Of a stretch of 64,000 bases of DNA, positions 45,975 to 59,629 are shown in pieces. Location: contig OX344762.1 in assembly GCA_947034895.1 (NCBI GenBank), positions 34,948,760-35,012,759 on the forward strand, in the 5' to 3' direction. A program made the translations under genes and the position numbers. Each line of letters opens with the position of its first letter. The first letter of the stretch is position 1. Below the pieces are notes generated by a model. It made no database searches and was not told the origin of the DNA. It was given only the letters and a program-made list of their open reading frames with translations. This stretch comes from Rhytidiadelphus loreus. Taxonomy: Eukaryota; Streptophyta; Bryopsida; Hypnales; Hylocomiaceae.

Positions 45975-48900
45975 TCAAAGTGCTGAATTTTGACGTGTCA
46001 TTGACAAAGAAATTTCAATGCATTTCCCTAATGAGCAGTTTGTCTTGATTGCATTAGGTTTTATATGAGATCGGCTAGCAGCATATCCTTCCTGTGATGT
46101 GCCAACAAGTCAACATTAGTCCACCAAATACAGCACTCATTCCTTCAGGGGAAGTTATAATGCAAGTTATTCAATTCAACACTTTCAAGAAGCTCCAGAG
46201 CACAACTTACGTCTCCTGTTCATAGATACTCAAGAAGCAATACATTCCTCACCAAAAAGTGAGTATGACCAGCCGTCTATGACTCGAGAGTCTTGAAATC
46301 ATAACTGCTTTCAAATTTTTGAGCATCTTCTTAGAAAGTGATGCTAAACTTACTAAGAAATCAAATTTAACGCAACAAAATTACACAGTTTTTTAAGCTT
46401 CGGGAAAGAAAATCAAGCAAAAATCTGGGTTAATTGTAGCCTGATTGATAAACACTCATTACCTGATGCAAAGCAGCAATCAGAGGATCACGTCTTGGTG
46501 TCGAAGCCTTGCTCCTTGTTGAAATCTGACAAGGAGTCATTATCAGAAACATGCATATTATAATGCATTCCAGGAAGAAGTGCTTTCAGTGCCCCAACTC
46601 CTATTTCAGCTTCCAAATCTTTAGGAGTTGAGAAATAAACTGTGGAGAAAGCTTCAAGGAAGATAATCAAATGTATCAATAGAAAGAAGAAATCATGCCT
46701 TACATATTTTAAATTGAAAATTTACTATAATCAACTATTAGCTTTCAAAGTGGACTTCTGACGTTTTGCTTGCGCACATACAGGTTAATGACAATCAAAG
46801 ACAAATTTCTCTACCTATGCACTTATCTTACTTAATGAACCCTGAGCTACATATTGGGGCTGGTGCTATCTACTTGCATACTCTTAAGGCACTAGTTGCA
46901 CCAATCAATTGGCGCCAAGTAGCTAACTAGTGTGTTCAAGTTCATTAGCTACACTAAATATCATAATTACTGTGGGTAACACTGATCATGAACAAGTATT
47001 TCTTTCCAATATTAGAACACGTATACGTATGTGGAAGGAATCTTTTGAAATTCGAAAGACGTACATTATATTTGTGCCTAATAATTTCAAAACCACGAAA
47101 ATGATGATAATTGGTGTGGCCGGAAGTACAGTACACCAACGCGTAGTGTGCCCGCACTTGCAGGTACCTAATGAGGAGTTAGAATTTCAAGTTTGCTAAT
47201 CACTGGTGCAGGTGAATATAGCACTATAAGTCATTGGTATTGGCAAAATTCGTTTATTGGTGCAAAACTGGGGAGTTCCCTGCTGGAAATGAAATAAAAA
47301 TATTGCAAATGAGGTGGCATCAATTTGCTAACTGCCACTACTCAGGGAATGCCAACATTTAGAAACTAATAGTTCCAGATACCTAATGAAGCAGCTTATT
47401 TGGTGCAGGCAGGAGCTAAAAGGAAGACACTCCCAATTACTGATCTTCCTACCCAGTTTCGGTCCTATCTACATGGGCCTGATATTTTAGCCCTGAAATT
47501 GAGCACTCGTATTAATAGGGATCAGACACACCTGGAGTGCAGTTCTTGTCCAAAACTAGAACAATCGAATGAATAGCAAGTTTGTTGATTCTCTCGTATT
47601 CAAAAAGCAAGGTACATTTCTCTCAAATATCCTCCATCAGAAAACATAGTTGACTTTTTAAGAACGTAGGATACAAACGAAATTGTTCGGAGTACAATCA
47701 GATCGTGAGAGACTCTGGAGCAGAATACAGAATATGATTTCGTAATTGACACCCTTGGTTTGGTTGTACTGAACAAAATAACTGAAGATAAGAATTACCT
47801 CATCAAGGTCAATATAACCCACTTGTAGAGCCGGATTACTTTCTTCAAGCATAATGTCAAGCAGCTTCTTCAGGTTTCGATCCTTGGTAGACACCAAAGA
47901 CCTATGCCTAGAGTCCACTCCATTTCCTTCTATCCAACCCCAAGACTCGGCCATTTCAGTCATTTTCCTAACGTCCTCGGTATTGTGCAATGGGCCCGTC
48001 CACAAAGGTCCATTCACAATTAGTGAGGAGACCTGCAAGCACACCAAGTCCTCCATATTCAAAATTTTATAACTAAGACTTAATTATGTTGGACCAGATG
48101 TCAACTCTTGAACTGAAGCAATCCTGTATTGGAGCAGGTATAAAACCTGCATGCAATTCAACAATTGAATTAAAGCAAGGCACTCACGGTTGCAGAGGAG
48201 GCGCACGAGCACTTGTTGCGGCCAAGGGCACTCCATTTGATGACTTGAGTTTCACCGCAATGATTGCAAATTGCAATAAAGTTATAATCACTGCAAAGAT
48301 GATTGATCCAAGTTAATATCAGCAAATAGAGCGGATCCAAGAGTGCTTGAAAGAACTATATTATAATGTTTAGGACCCGGAAGAGGAAATCGAGCATACT
48401 ATAGGTTTTCTTCCACTACAAAGAGGAATAAAACAAAGGAAAACCCAAAGGAAGAAACCCAAGGCTACACGGTGCTCTTCAGAGACCTCATACACCACAA
48501 ACCTTACGTAGTGGAGCAAGTAGGGTTTGTGATAAGGCCAGAATGACCGTCCTGCTTACGGTATAATAGAAAAATTATGATTATGGAGTTGATCTCATTG
48601 ACCTTTCGTTTTACAAATACACTAGTTGATCTGAGCAGTTGGACTTTTCGCCTTCTTCTACACTATTGTCCCACTTGCAACTTTGCTCGGTCAATATTCG
48701 CACTGAATAATCAATTGCCTGATAATTTAGAAACACCTCTACACGATAAGTGACAAGGAACAACCCTACAACAAGCAGAATCAGGATACTGAATGAGCAC
48801 AGACTACCGTACAAAGAATAATCCTCAGCAGAATCGTAAGCAGACACCCAGTTGTTCTATTTATAAATGGTAGCCACTATTTTTCAGGCTACATAACGCC

Positions 48901-51900
48901 AGAATTCGACAATTTTTCTAGCTACAAGTCTGTCGGAAATCTAAGGAGGAGAATGTGTTGGTAAATCATCAGAAATTGTATTGTCGTTAGCAAAATAACA
49001 ATAACATTTTCTAAACTTCGCCAGAATTGGTTACGTCAACCAACCTTGGGGCCACGCTAGGAATGCAATGCAAAGCTAAAAGAAACATTCATGTATGGTA
49101 AGAACTCACTTGGTCTGAAATTTTCTGCTGGGAAGTACACGAAGCATGACTCGAAAAACAGGGCCATGGAAAGAATAATGTGAAAAGACTGGATATACAT
49201 GCATGTTGCGCAGGGCTGCCTCTCGTACTACACCCCCAACCAGCATTCGGAGGCCAATTTCATTCGCAAAACTCATAGGCCTTATATACGCTCCATATGA
49301 CGCTAGAGCACTGCAAGAAAAAAACATTAGTCAGCTCCTTTCCTGGCAACATGGTAAATATTTGGGAAGAAGTAACTACTCATAATAGTATTTTGCAAAA
49401 TGTGCAACAAAGCTTCGGTGAGAAGAGAAAACGAACGCACATAATGAGAGAAGCTCTACAGTCAAACGATAGAGTTCACCTGCAAAGCAAAAAGCAAGAT
49501 TGAACATGAGAGAGCAAAGTACTGACTGACTCCTAAGCATGAAAATGCTTGATAACAGATAACGGTATACATTTCGGAAGCATACAATCTACGCAATCCA
49601 CTAGATAGTATGCCCAAGCAAAGAGCGGCAATTCAAAAAAGTTTTCACTAAAATTAGACTGTTTCAGGAAGTTTTAGACAAGATCACAAAGAGAATCTTC
49701 GCCATGGTTCATGAGGAGATCTCTTAAAGTCCCAGTCATTATACGGAGACCTCCCCATGAATCACGGGAAGGCCTTTGTATGATCATTGTAACAATAGAG
49801 AAACCTCCCCATGAATCGTGCCTTTATGATGTCATCTAAACTAGACTGAAAACCTTGTTTAATTGTCTCTATGCTTGGGTATACTATCTATCAACAGACA
49901 GTCTAATTTTGCTGAAAACCCTGTTTAATTCTCTCTGTAATTGGCTTACCATCTATCTGCAAACAGTCTAGTTTTACTGATAGCATTCAAGCAGTCTTAC
50001 TTGTAGGGACGATGGCCCCCTGATGAAAGTCCATCAGTGGAAGTTGCGTAGATGAGTCCTCCGTATGAAACAGCCGAAAGTGCAGAACCTAGAAACACGG
50101 AGTCGCTGCCGAAGGAATCTACGTCGATGAGGTCGAAGTAATTCTTTCGCATGTAGCAGTCCAGCAACACTTTGTTAGCATCCTGAATCGTGACTTGCCA
50201 TCGCCCATTCTCGTCTTTCACGTTGGGGGAGAAATTTGATTCCAACTCCAGTAAAGGTCGCTCCTGAAATTCAAAACCTCAAGCAACTTCAGACGCTCTC
50301 ATGGCTGGAACTAGACTGCCAATATCACAACATGGGCATATTGACTTGGGACTTTTGCATAGCAATTTCACATTATGGACTAGGTAGTAATCATCACGGT
50401 CGATATGGTTATAAAAAAAGATTTGGAAGTTAGAACCTACTGAGTTGGGTACTAACTTGCAAATATTTATAAATAACCATGGCCTTGATTTAATGTAAAT
50501 GGCATTCCTACCTTACAATCAAAACCTGATCCTTCCAAACTTTATCTTCGATACGTAATCTGCAAAATCCAACAGTAGGATCTTGAAGATCATATTATGC
50601 CCTATCCTAAAAAAATTGAGGTATGTTATAAGAAGATAATAGTCAAAGATTTACAAGTCAAGATTCAGCAAATGCACAAGGTAAGTGCACTTGAATCCGA
50701 TTGTTTAAATATATTCTAGATCGAATTCTTCAGTCAATTGTAAGTACACTTAAGAAGAGCTAACATTAAGAACTCTAATCCTTCTCTCACCCATTGAGAC
50801 TAGTTTCAATATCCTGCATTGGCAATATGAAGAAAAATATGTACCATTTTGGAAGTGGAGGCAAGAGACAGGTTGTGAGCAATCAATGTATCCAGATTAT
50901 CACATGCGTCATTTGCCCACACAAAATCTGCTTGAGAATGGGCTAAATAGCGAGCGGCTCGAATCCCAGAGCCACTCAACGCATCCAACACATGGAGTCG
51001 GCCTTTCTCTTTCTTGTACACAGCAGCTGCCAAACAGGCTAAGTCTCGCCCCACTGCACTTTCCTCTCTGTAGAATGAAGACCCCACCAGAAATTGGACC
51101 CCGCGCTCACTTCTAATGTTTTCTGCTTCCGCCACATGATCAAATTGTTCTGGCACCATGCATCATCAGAAAAAAGGAGTCAGAAATGAACAGCCTTGCA
51201 CCGAAACATAACATTTGTAGAGCAGCATTCCAAAACGATTAGGACGGACTTCGGCCAAACCAGACATACCTAAAGAAATGTCAGAGCCCTGCAACCCGAA
51301 ACTGCACAAAGAGAATAAAGTCACATTGGAACACTAGTCATGAACAGGCATCATCAAACAATAATAACTCTCCACATTAAACCCAAAAATGAAACGAATT
51401 GTATTCCAAGGTGATTAGAAAGTACTTAGGCCCAACCAGACATACCTACAGGAATACCAGTGTCCTGACACTCAGAATCTGCACAAGAAATTCGAACAGA
51501 CACCATCGAACACTAATCACATTCCACCATAGCGCAAGACCCTAAACCCTAAACCCTTGAAAATGCAGCGAATTGCAGTCCAAAGCGATTAGAAAGCAGT
51601 TCGGACCAATTACACATACCTACTGTAATGTAATGTAATGTCAGTGTTCTCCAATTCAGAAACCACACAAGAAATTTGCAGAGACATCATCAAACGCTAA
51701 TGACAATCCACCAGAACTAAACCCTAAACCCTAAACCCTGAAAATGCAGTGAATTGCAGTCCAAAGCGATTAGAAAGCAGTTCGACCCAATTACACATAA
51801 CTACTGTAAATGACAGTGCTCTGTAACTCAAAAACTGCACAAGAAATTCGCAGACATCATAAAACACTAATGACAATCCACCATAGAACTAAACCCTAAA

Positions 51901-52104
51901 TCCTAAACCCTAAAATGCAGCGAATTGCATTCCACAGCGACTGAACATACCTACAGGGATGTCGGTGTCCTGCAACTCCGAAACTGCACCAATTTGGGTG
52001 ATTCTGCGCTTGTGTTCCAGTTTGAGCGGATTTGGCCGAGGGTGAAGGAATTTGACTGACGCTGGTTGCCAGACGCTGACCATAAGCCGCGGCAAGGTTG
52101 TCAT
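45975..52104 (-). CDS. tRNA (guanine26-N2)-dimethyltransferase, Trm1-like, eight exons, probably organelle-targeted
   Basis: A Trm1-family enzyme that methylates N2 of guanine 26 in tRNA using S-adenosylmethionine. Minus-strand exons: 52104-51951, 51149-50845, 50263-50001, 49310-49110, 48290-48188, 48032-47799, 46525-46463 and 46091-45975. Borders are GT-AG and phases agree, giving 479 residues. Motifs: VLDALSGSG (105-113), the SAM-binding glycine loop; WAND (129-132); DLIDVDSFGS (197-206), the counterpart of the catalytic D-P/S-F-G region; and a zinc-binding pattern, CNHC (316-319) with CSC (335-337). The first 35 residues are basic and lack acids, like a plastid or mitochondrial transit peptide. 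The start is the first ATG in frame. An acceptor-like ccaacag just upstream (ending at 52134) leaves room for a further 5' exon. It looks closer to the short plastid-type plant paralogue than to nuclear TRM1. Confidence 0.87.
51264..52006 (-). repeat. Tandem duplication of the exon 1/intron 1 junction of the Trm1-like gene
   Basis: Five units begin with acata(c/a) at 51264, 51440, 51614, 51795 and 51945, spaced 150-181 bases. Each carries gtgt(c)ctg-like text followed by gaaactgcac(a/c). The rightmost unit is the true exon 1 end. On the coding strand three of the four extra units keep a gtatgt donor, while the one at 51795 reads ttatgt. Confidence 0.85.
51540..51914 (-). repeat. Telomere-like CCCTAAA motifs within the duplicated units
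   Basis: Short runs of two to three CCCTAAA units lie at 51540-51557, 51718-51740 and 51891-51914, one per duplicated unit. This is the plant-type telomere repeat, and AAACCCTAA is also known as a telo-box element near translation-related plant genes. A further aaaaccctaaaccct at 52381-52395 lies upstream of the start. Confidence 0.8.
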
Positions 52105-55100
52105 TGAATGAGCTCGCCTCTCAAATACCAACACTGTTGGAAAAAAAAATCACACTGCTATGGCTTTGAGCTCTTCCTGATTGCCAACATATCTAGCATC
52201 TTGTTGCCAGCCCCAATCCGAAAAACTTTCCAATTCTGCTGCTGGGGAGTAGAATCTCTGAGCGTTTCAAGCGCAATGAACTGGTGGAGTTGTTGCGGAA
52301 TATGCCAAGAGGAAATGGGTTCAACAAAAGATGAAGGGATTACCTGAGGGCCACAAAAAAGTGGCCACTCAATTGAACCTAAAACCCTAAACCCTCAATT
52401 GAAACTTGGGTGATTGTGAAGAGCACAACTTTAGATTGCACAGGTCGAAGCAACAAGTTTGAGATAACAATAACAAGGATTGATTGGTTGAAAATCATTT
52501 TTGAACACTGTACAATAACCTTCAGGGCTGTTTTTTTGAGTGATTTTTCGCTGAAAATCAATGATTTCTTTTTGGTAGGGAATCTTAGGTGAAATATTCT
52601 TGCTTTTCAGTGGATGAAATTGTCAATATCTTTACTTTATTTTGGATGAATGTACAGTGTTTTGGATTAATAAATGAAATTTCATCCATATATTGCAAGT
52701 TTCATCCATTTTCATAGCTTCATCCTTCCAGTGATTATTGCTTTTTGCACTGCCTAAAATAAATGAAAAAATAACCCTGATTACCTTTCTTTTCCGAAGT
52801 CCCATTGATCCAAATTGTGTACTTGGAACCCTGATATGATCTTGGATTCTCTTAGCATGCCATGTACACTAAGGTAACGGACCCTCTTCTTGAAACTCTA
52901 GGCCCTATAATGACCATGCAAGAAGTCCAAATATGTTGCTTTTGAATAAATGGGCTCATATGGTAGAACTACCCATTTCCAACCAACATTACAAAAAATT
53001 TGAGGACTCAACAAGATTGTTACAAAAATGTTTAAATTCCAACCACAATGCAATTACAAGGAAGTAAAATAATAATTTTTTAATTTTTTAATTTAAAAAA
53101 AAAAAAATCAAAGCACCAATCCAACATAGCACTAATGTGGCACTAGCAATGCCTCATCGGATTCAAAAAAAAAAATTTAATCACTTTTTCCTTATAATTG
53201 CACTACGACCACCAAAAATTGGCGGCCCACTATTGGCCTTAGATTTTCCTAATGGGATCTATATCCAACTTGTAGGGTGCGACTAATGGGATCTATATCC
53301 AAAGCTTGGATTGTTTTTTTTTCTCTTTTCAAGGTTGGAACTAATCTACTCAGGGAGGTCACTTCCTTTATGTTTTGTAACCACGTGTGTTGACCAGATA
53401 TTTGTTTGGGGGCTATTTACTAGTAATTATGATTTTAAAGGACCCTTGTAGTAGAAAAAAAGCTATTTAGTCTTAATTTTAAGCACCCTATAGGTAATTA
53501 TAAATGAAAATCTACCTCAATTCTTGGCATGCTATAGTACTTAAAAACTTTAGGAATTTTGTTTTGTTTGATAATGAAGGATTTTAGGATGAAAGTTGGT
53601 CTTGAAAACATGAAATGTACATAAAAAAATTAGGATCAAATTTTAAAGCAACATGAAACAAACAATTATTAATTAATCATTTAACCCTTAACTTTTTGAA
53701 CAACCAGAATTGGTCACTTTGGTTTTTGAAGTGTTTTTCCTATTATTAAAAATAATTAGATGAAGTTGCACTTGAAGTGATCTTTTGAAGAATCTAGTTG
53801 GCCATCTTTGTGTGCAGTTAGATTTACATAACAAGCTATAATTGTGGTTTAAAAAAAATGCCAAGCATAGGTAGTTGGATGCTTAGACAAAAATGTCAAT
53901 AGGTTAAGAGGATTTGGCCAATGAAAGCATAGCACACAAAAGGATAAGCCTAGCTTGTAGATAGTGTTTTGACCCTTGAAATGCACATCTTTGATACAAT
54001 CTTTACTCTTTTAATTAAAAAAAAATTCACATTATGTCTTTTGGACTTCCCTTTTGATCAATCGTTTCATGTTGTTGAAATTTTCATCACATTATTATCT
54101 AATTGACATTTCATATTACATTCACTAAAATATTTAATATGAAGATGTTGGTGTGTCGAAGTCATTATCTTATGTTTTATAGGCCTCAAAATTATGAAAT
54201 TTGTTACCATGAACTCCCAACTTATAAACACTCCAATTTATAACAAGTTGTCAACTTTCTACGGTGTTTTACATCACTTGAAGGCAATTAGAGTAGGAAC
54301 TTTTAATAATAACTATGTCAACAATCAAATCTTTTTTTACAATTCATCATATATATTGAAATTGACAATTGAAATTGCCATCAAATTTGGTACATGCAAC
54401 AATCAAAATGCATTATAATTAAGGGAAATTTTTGTCATAGGCATACATTATAGTGTAGAATATCATGATGTTAATCAAACTTTTGTGTCATTCTATAATT
54501 AGAAAATTAATAAACTATGGCTATATTCATTAACTTCACATTGCAATAAAATAATCAGTTTTAGGAAATTTTCAAAATTTCAAAATAAAGTAAAAACTAG
54601 ACCTAGTAAGCTTTATTTCATTAGTTGGGTTCAAATTCAAAAAGACTATTTTTATGGCTAAATTTGAGATCCCAAATAAGAAGTTGGATGGTACCAAAAT
54701 ACACTAAGAAAGCATTTTTGATGATTTATTTTAAACACATCTTATTATATAAAAAGATTAATATCACTTCAATTAGATAATTTCCACCACCATCTATTGA
54801 TTATGCACTCACTTGAGGAAGTCTAAAGAAAACTTGAATGAAAGCCATCCAGTTGCTAGGAAGTGTATGGATTGTTCAACTATTCATTCACTATTTTTGG
54901 CTCTGGTGGTGTTCAAAGTTTATTCTCATCCATGTATTGTATTAACCCTTTTATTAGTAGTCAAGCAACCATATTGTGATCACTCTAGTGTCTTAAATGC
55001 AAATAACATAAAATATGTGAAGAATTGGAACTCATGTTCTTAAATTTAAATTATGCCATTCATATTATATAACTATTGAAAGTAAAAAATCAATTTAGAG

Positions 55101-55349
55101 TTCTCTAACTATCAAAATACTTGTGAACAGAACACAAAAATACTACACACATTTGAAAACATAGTAAATACTTACAAATACAACTAACTAACTATATTGT
55201 ATTTTTTTATTTTTGAAATTTTTTTATCTTGATTTGCTTGTTTAAATTGTGTTTTGATGTTCATGTTCTAGCAGTGTATGTGTTCTAATTTTAATCAATG
55301 TACCAGCTCTTTTCAATTTTCAACATATAAAATTTGTCCTAAATTGAAT
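52105..55349. other. Upstream region of the Trm1-like gene and AT-rich flank
   Basis: The part from 52105 to about 52600 is likely promoter and leader of the minus-strand Trm1-like gene. The remainder is AT-rich, with A runs near 53095 and 53165. No gene is seen. Confidence 0.35.
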
Positions 55350-55795
55350 ATGGTTAAGTGACTTTCACTCATAAACTTCACAATAATTATGTGTGAGAAT
55401 GTATTCTTGATATGAAAGGTTACAATAGAGAGGTGATACATTGAACACTGCTAAATCTCTTTATTTTTATTTTTTAATTTGACTAAATTTCTATTTATTT
55501 CAAAAGTCACTCTCATTCATAAACTTCACAATTATAATGATATGTGAATTTGCTTTTGATTTGAAAGGTGGCAATAGAGAGGTGATACATTGGACATTGC
55601 TAAATCACTATACTTTTATTTTTGAAAATTTAACCACAACTCTCACCCATAAATTTCACAATAATTATGTGTGAGTCTATTATTCTTGATGTAAATGGTT
55701 GAAATGGAGAGGTGATAATATCAAAAAGTGAGAAGTCTTTTTACTTCAATTTTTGAATTTAAACCAAAATTCTATTTAACTCTAAAGGCACACAT
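55350..55795 (+). repeat. Diverged tandem repeat, about 140-bp unit, three copies
   Basis: Units share cataaacttcacaat, followed by tgtgtgag or its variants, then tggcaatagagaggtgatac-like text, near 55370, 55517 and 55647. No coding potential is seen. Confidence 0.7.
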
Positions 55796-57676
55796 CCTCA
55801 AAAATCTCATTTTTGAATGTGCATAATCCGGTTCAAATACACACTTTGGTCTTCCAATTCTACCATTGAGTGATTATCAAATTTTGAAAAAATACCTCCA
55901 CTCCAATTGAGAATACAATTGTAGTGTTAATTTCTACTTTAATCCAATTTATTTTGTTAGTATTAATCTTGGTAGAAAAGTGCCTGAAATCCAATGCATC
56001 TAACTACAATATCCAAAACATATTATTTTTCATTCTTCTATTAGAAGGACTAGAGATTATACTAATTTTAAAATTAATTTTTTCTCTTCCTTGATTTCAT
56101 TCACACTAATTTATATCAACTTTTTTTTGGAATCAAGATATTTTCCAGAACCCTATTTTACATATAATGATGCTTCAAAAATTAAATCTACACTAAAATA
56201 GATCCAAATCATTTATAATTTTTTCCTCCAATGAATAAAATGCACCCTACAGTTCAACTCACGTGGTTTTCTACTTTTCACAGAGTGACCTCCCCAAGGG
56301 ACTAACAATAAGGTAATGACACATGTCCCGAAGTAGTGAGCAAGTAGGTAGTTCTTGAATGATCGGAATTGGAAGAGCCTATACATTGGGTATGGGTCCA
56401 TACCAACTTTTGCTTTTAAAACTTATAATAATTTCAATTCAAGGCATAAAATCACCAAAAAAATTGTAATCCCAATGATTTCTATATTTCTTCCTATATA
56501 GTAGAAAATTTACATTGCCTTATATTGCTTCAGGACAAATGTGGAATTGCTTAAGTACGTGGTCAACTATGGGTGGTTCTACCATAACATTTTTGGGGTG
56601 AGCAAGTGAGAGTTAGTTTAGAAGTGATTTTCAATGGAGGGAATAGAGTTTTGTACCTTTTGGATGTAAAACCATCTATGAAGTATGAACATGGCTTCAA
56701 TAGGGATTCAATGGTGTGATCATTGTAGGTGAGTAAGGTCCCAAAATTAGTCGATCTACTTTTAGAACGATCTTTTATGGACTTAGGAATGTCAAGAGTC
56801 ACTTGAACTTGGGCTCATTCTCAAGATAATCAAGTTAGTTATTAAGTGGTATATTCAGATTTAGAACAAGATTCACTATTGAATTTACATAATTTATAAA
56901 GCATAGGTGGTCTAGGGATTGTAGCAAATAATCATTGAATGGGGGAACTCTTGCCAATGAAGTGGAGGCATGTGGTCATAGGCAAGTAGGATCATAACTA
57001 TACCACCTAGTGTTAGCAAGGCTTGGCCAAGGCTTTGGAATGGGAGAGAGACAATTAGAGACTTTTAGTGCACTTTTAGAAGCAAAGCATGACAAGCTAT
57101 ATGAGGAGCATCCTTTGAAAAAAAAATGTTGAAAACCATCTAAAGTGGTAGAACATTGACATTGGACAATGATGAAGCTTGGAATTCTAATGGGTTCTCA
57201 ACTTAGACCATTCATGACCCTTTTTCAATGAGCTACCCAATAGAAGATTAGACCTAGAGCATTAGTGCCCTCTCCCTAGTTTTGTGGATACAAATAGCTA
57301 TTGGATTGATTTTGTTGTTTCAGGAAATCCAGGTAATCCAAAGTGAAAAGCCAAAAAGCAAGTTCCAAATGGTCTTAGAGCATCCCCACCACTGGCTTCC
57401 TTATCCCTATCCAAATGAGTTTCATTCAGATAGAGAAGAAAATCCCTCCACCAACATTCCCTATCCCTAAAAATTTAAGAAGGGGGGGGGGTCAAATTCC
57501 CTATATAGGATGATGGATAGGGAATTCAAATGGAGTAATCCCTAAACCACTTTTCACCTTTTCAACATGAATTGTGTTTCATTGATTTGTGGAAGTACTA
57601 TTCATTTGGCCTTGTTTCTAGTTTTCTAGTTTTGTTTTGACTTCTTCCTACCTCTATTTAGCAATAAGTTGAAAAT
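55796..57676. other. AT-rich stretch without a gene
   Basis: Nothing supported. There is a run of ten G residues near 57483. Confidence 0.3.
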
Positions 57677-58200
57677 TTAGGAAAGAACTAGTGGGAGCTT
57701 GCCTTCCCTATCCCCATTTATACTTCTCTTCATCCCAATAGAGATAGAGATAGGGAAGCTACTAAAAGGGATGCTCGTAAGGTCTCGCTTAAGGTCTTGG
57801 AACCGTTTAGGAGTAGATGAGCCAAATATACATTGAGAAAAGTCTAGTCTATTGTATGGACCTATGATTGGTTGCACTTCTCTAAGGTGATGGAGAATAG
57901 ATTGGGCATAGTCCCAAACTTCTAGGGCTCGTGGATAGGCATAGAATCTATGAAATAGAGATTCTTTGGTCTCTAAATTGCAACAATTGCAATTTGTGTC
58001 AATGCCTGGGGTAATCTTGGCTCTCCAAGAATGAACAACTACCACATTGTACCAAACTAACCACATGAAGATAACTTCTTTCATAGATCTAGTTTTGTGC
58101 TATAGCTCCTTCTAGTTTGGAAGGAATGTAAGGGGAAGGTGTCCAACCCACTTAGATGGAATTGAGAGCTTGAGGAGGTAGTTGTGGTTGAGAAGTTTAT
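57677..58200 (-). pseudogene. LINE retrotransposon fragment with zinc-finger reverse-transcriptase tail
   Basis: The open frame 58084-57677 and the broken frame just upstream resemble the C-terminal zf-RVT region of plant LINE polyproteins. A SWRAKITPGIDTNCNCC stretch is followed by KESLFHRFYAYPRALEVW, the W...C..C...H.F...A...W layout of that domain. One Cys of the usual pattern (in HRF..C) is replaced by Tyr. Stops upstream and the absence of the RT core show it is a dead fragment. Confidence 0.6.
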
Positions 58201-59629
58201 ATCCTATAGAGGTTGTCTATTCCATAAGGTGAGACCCGTTTCTCCATCACCACCTCTTGGGGTCAAATGTCAATGAACATTTGGGGTTAAAAAGTCAAAA
58301 AATATGATTCAACAGCTATTAGTAAGATTTCTAAATTTAGTATACATACATAGTGTAATATGTCAAAACACTTTTGGGGGGTATATTTATTAATTTTAAG
58401 CAATTCGATATTTTCATTTTTGGAGAAGGGGGATCTTTTAATTAGCCTTTGGGTAGCCCAATTTTCCAATAGTTATCTACCAATCCAAGTTTAATGTACA
58501 TTATCATGGGTTTTCATTATAGCTTGCAAAATCCCTATTAGTATTGCATGAATACTTATTAATCATAGAACTTAAAATCTTTAAGTTTGGTGCAATCTCA
58601 ATTAAAATTTGTAAAGCACATATATGTGTTACCAAAGACTTTTAGGAGTTAATTTATTTTATATAAAGACAATGAAAAGGTCTTTAAAATTTTTTAATCA
58701 CTATCTTCATTGAAAGGTGATAAAGAAATTCTCAACTATCATAAAAAAGACAAGATGCTACTGAAAGGTGCTATAATAATAAAAATATTCTCATGAGGCT
58801 TTTGAACACTTTGGTCAACAGAAGGCATTAAAGAACTTTCCACTTACCATAAAATTCCATGAGAAAAGCCATCATCTTAGTAGCCTTAGGGTTTTCTTCG
58901 CGTTGTGTCGAAACCCACGATTAGAGGTATATGAGTGTAGAGTATGCTTCGCCGCTGCCGCCGCCTTCATCTCAAAGGTGGCATCATCAATCATCTTTTG
59001 CGTCCAACAAGTGCAACTTCATGCTCAAACTTGTGTTGATAGTTCTAGTTGTTAAGAGGTTTAAGAGTTGTGCATGCTCATGATTGTGCTCATAATTATG
59101 TTTATTTTCTTGCTATTGTCACAAATAATTGCTTTCTTGTAGGTACTAACACTCATCTTTTATTGCTTTCTATTACAGTGGTCTAACTTAGCAATCAAGG
59201 AGATTGAAAATTCCATTGTTGTGTGAAACTAGTCATAAAAGCAACAAAACGTGTTGTGAAGAGAAATGTGGTCAAGGTTAGGTTATCGGAAGCCAGGTTG
59301 TTTAGAATGTTATTTCAAAGAATCTTTCAAAGGTAATCTCAAAGCTTGTTAGTTATATAGTTTAAAGGCAAAAGCGAGCAACACACATTCAAGCTAGTTA
59401 AAACAACTTCGAAATGTTTTTGGTTTGTTTTATTTTTTGCAACTCTTGACCCCGAATTTCGGCTATGGCGGTACGAGTATGCACAGTTGATAGTTTATAA
59501 ACAAAAAGTATATCAATTGAGTTAGTTTAAAACAATTAGTAACAGATGGGAATTTCTTTTCTTCTTAAAATTGTTCCACTGACCCCCCAAAAAATTGTAA
59601 ATTTACTCAGGCAACTACCAACAGTCAGC
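58201..59629. other. Intergenic region before the F-box gene
   Basis: AT-rich up to about 58880, then less so. A GCC-rich run (cgccgctgccgccgcc) at about 58950 and an acceptor-like tttactcag ending at 59610 suggest a spliced leader for the F-box transcript. Confidence 0.35.

Noticed and set aside
46488..46679. Open frame that looks like the last exon of the Trm1-like gene
   Set aside because: Its frame does not join the preceding exon. A different frame of the same stretch gives exon 46525-46463, which is followed by exon 46091-45975 with family-like sequence and correct phase.
48611..48847. Minus-strand open frame with a hydrophobic stretch, a possible extra exon
   Set aside because: Exon 49110-49310 joins directly to 48188-48290 in phase, so this lies in an intron.
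59546..59629. Upstream ATG extending the F-box protein by 28 residues
   Set aside because: A tttactcag acceptor ending at 59610 suggests that part is intron or leader, and the F-box homology begins well after the second ATG.
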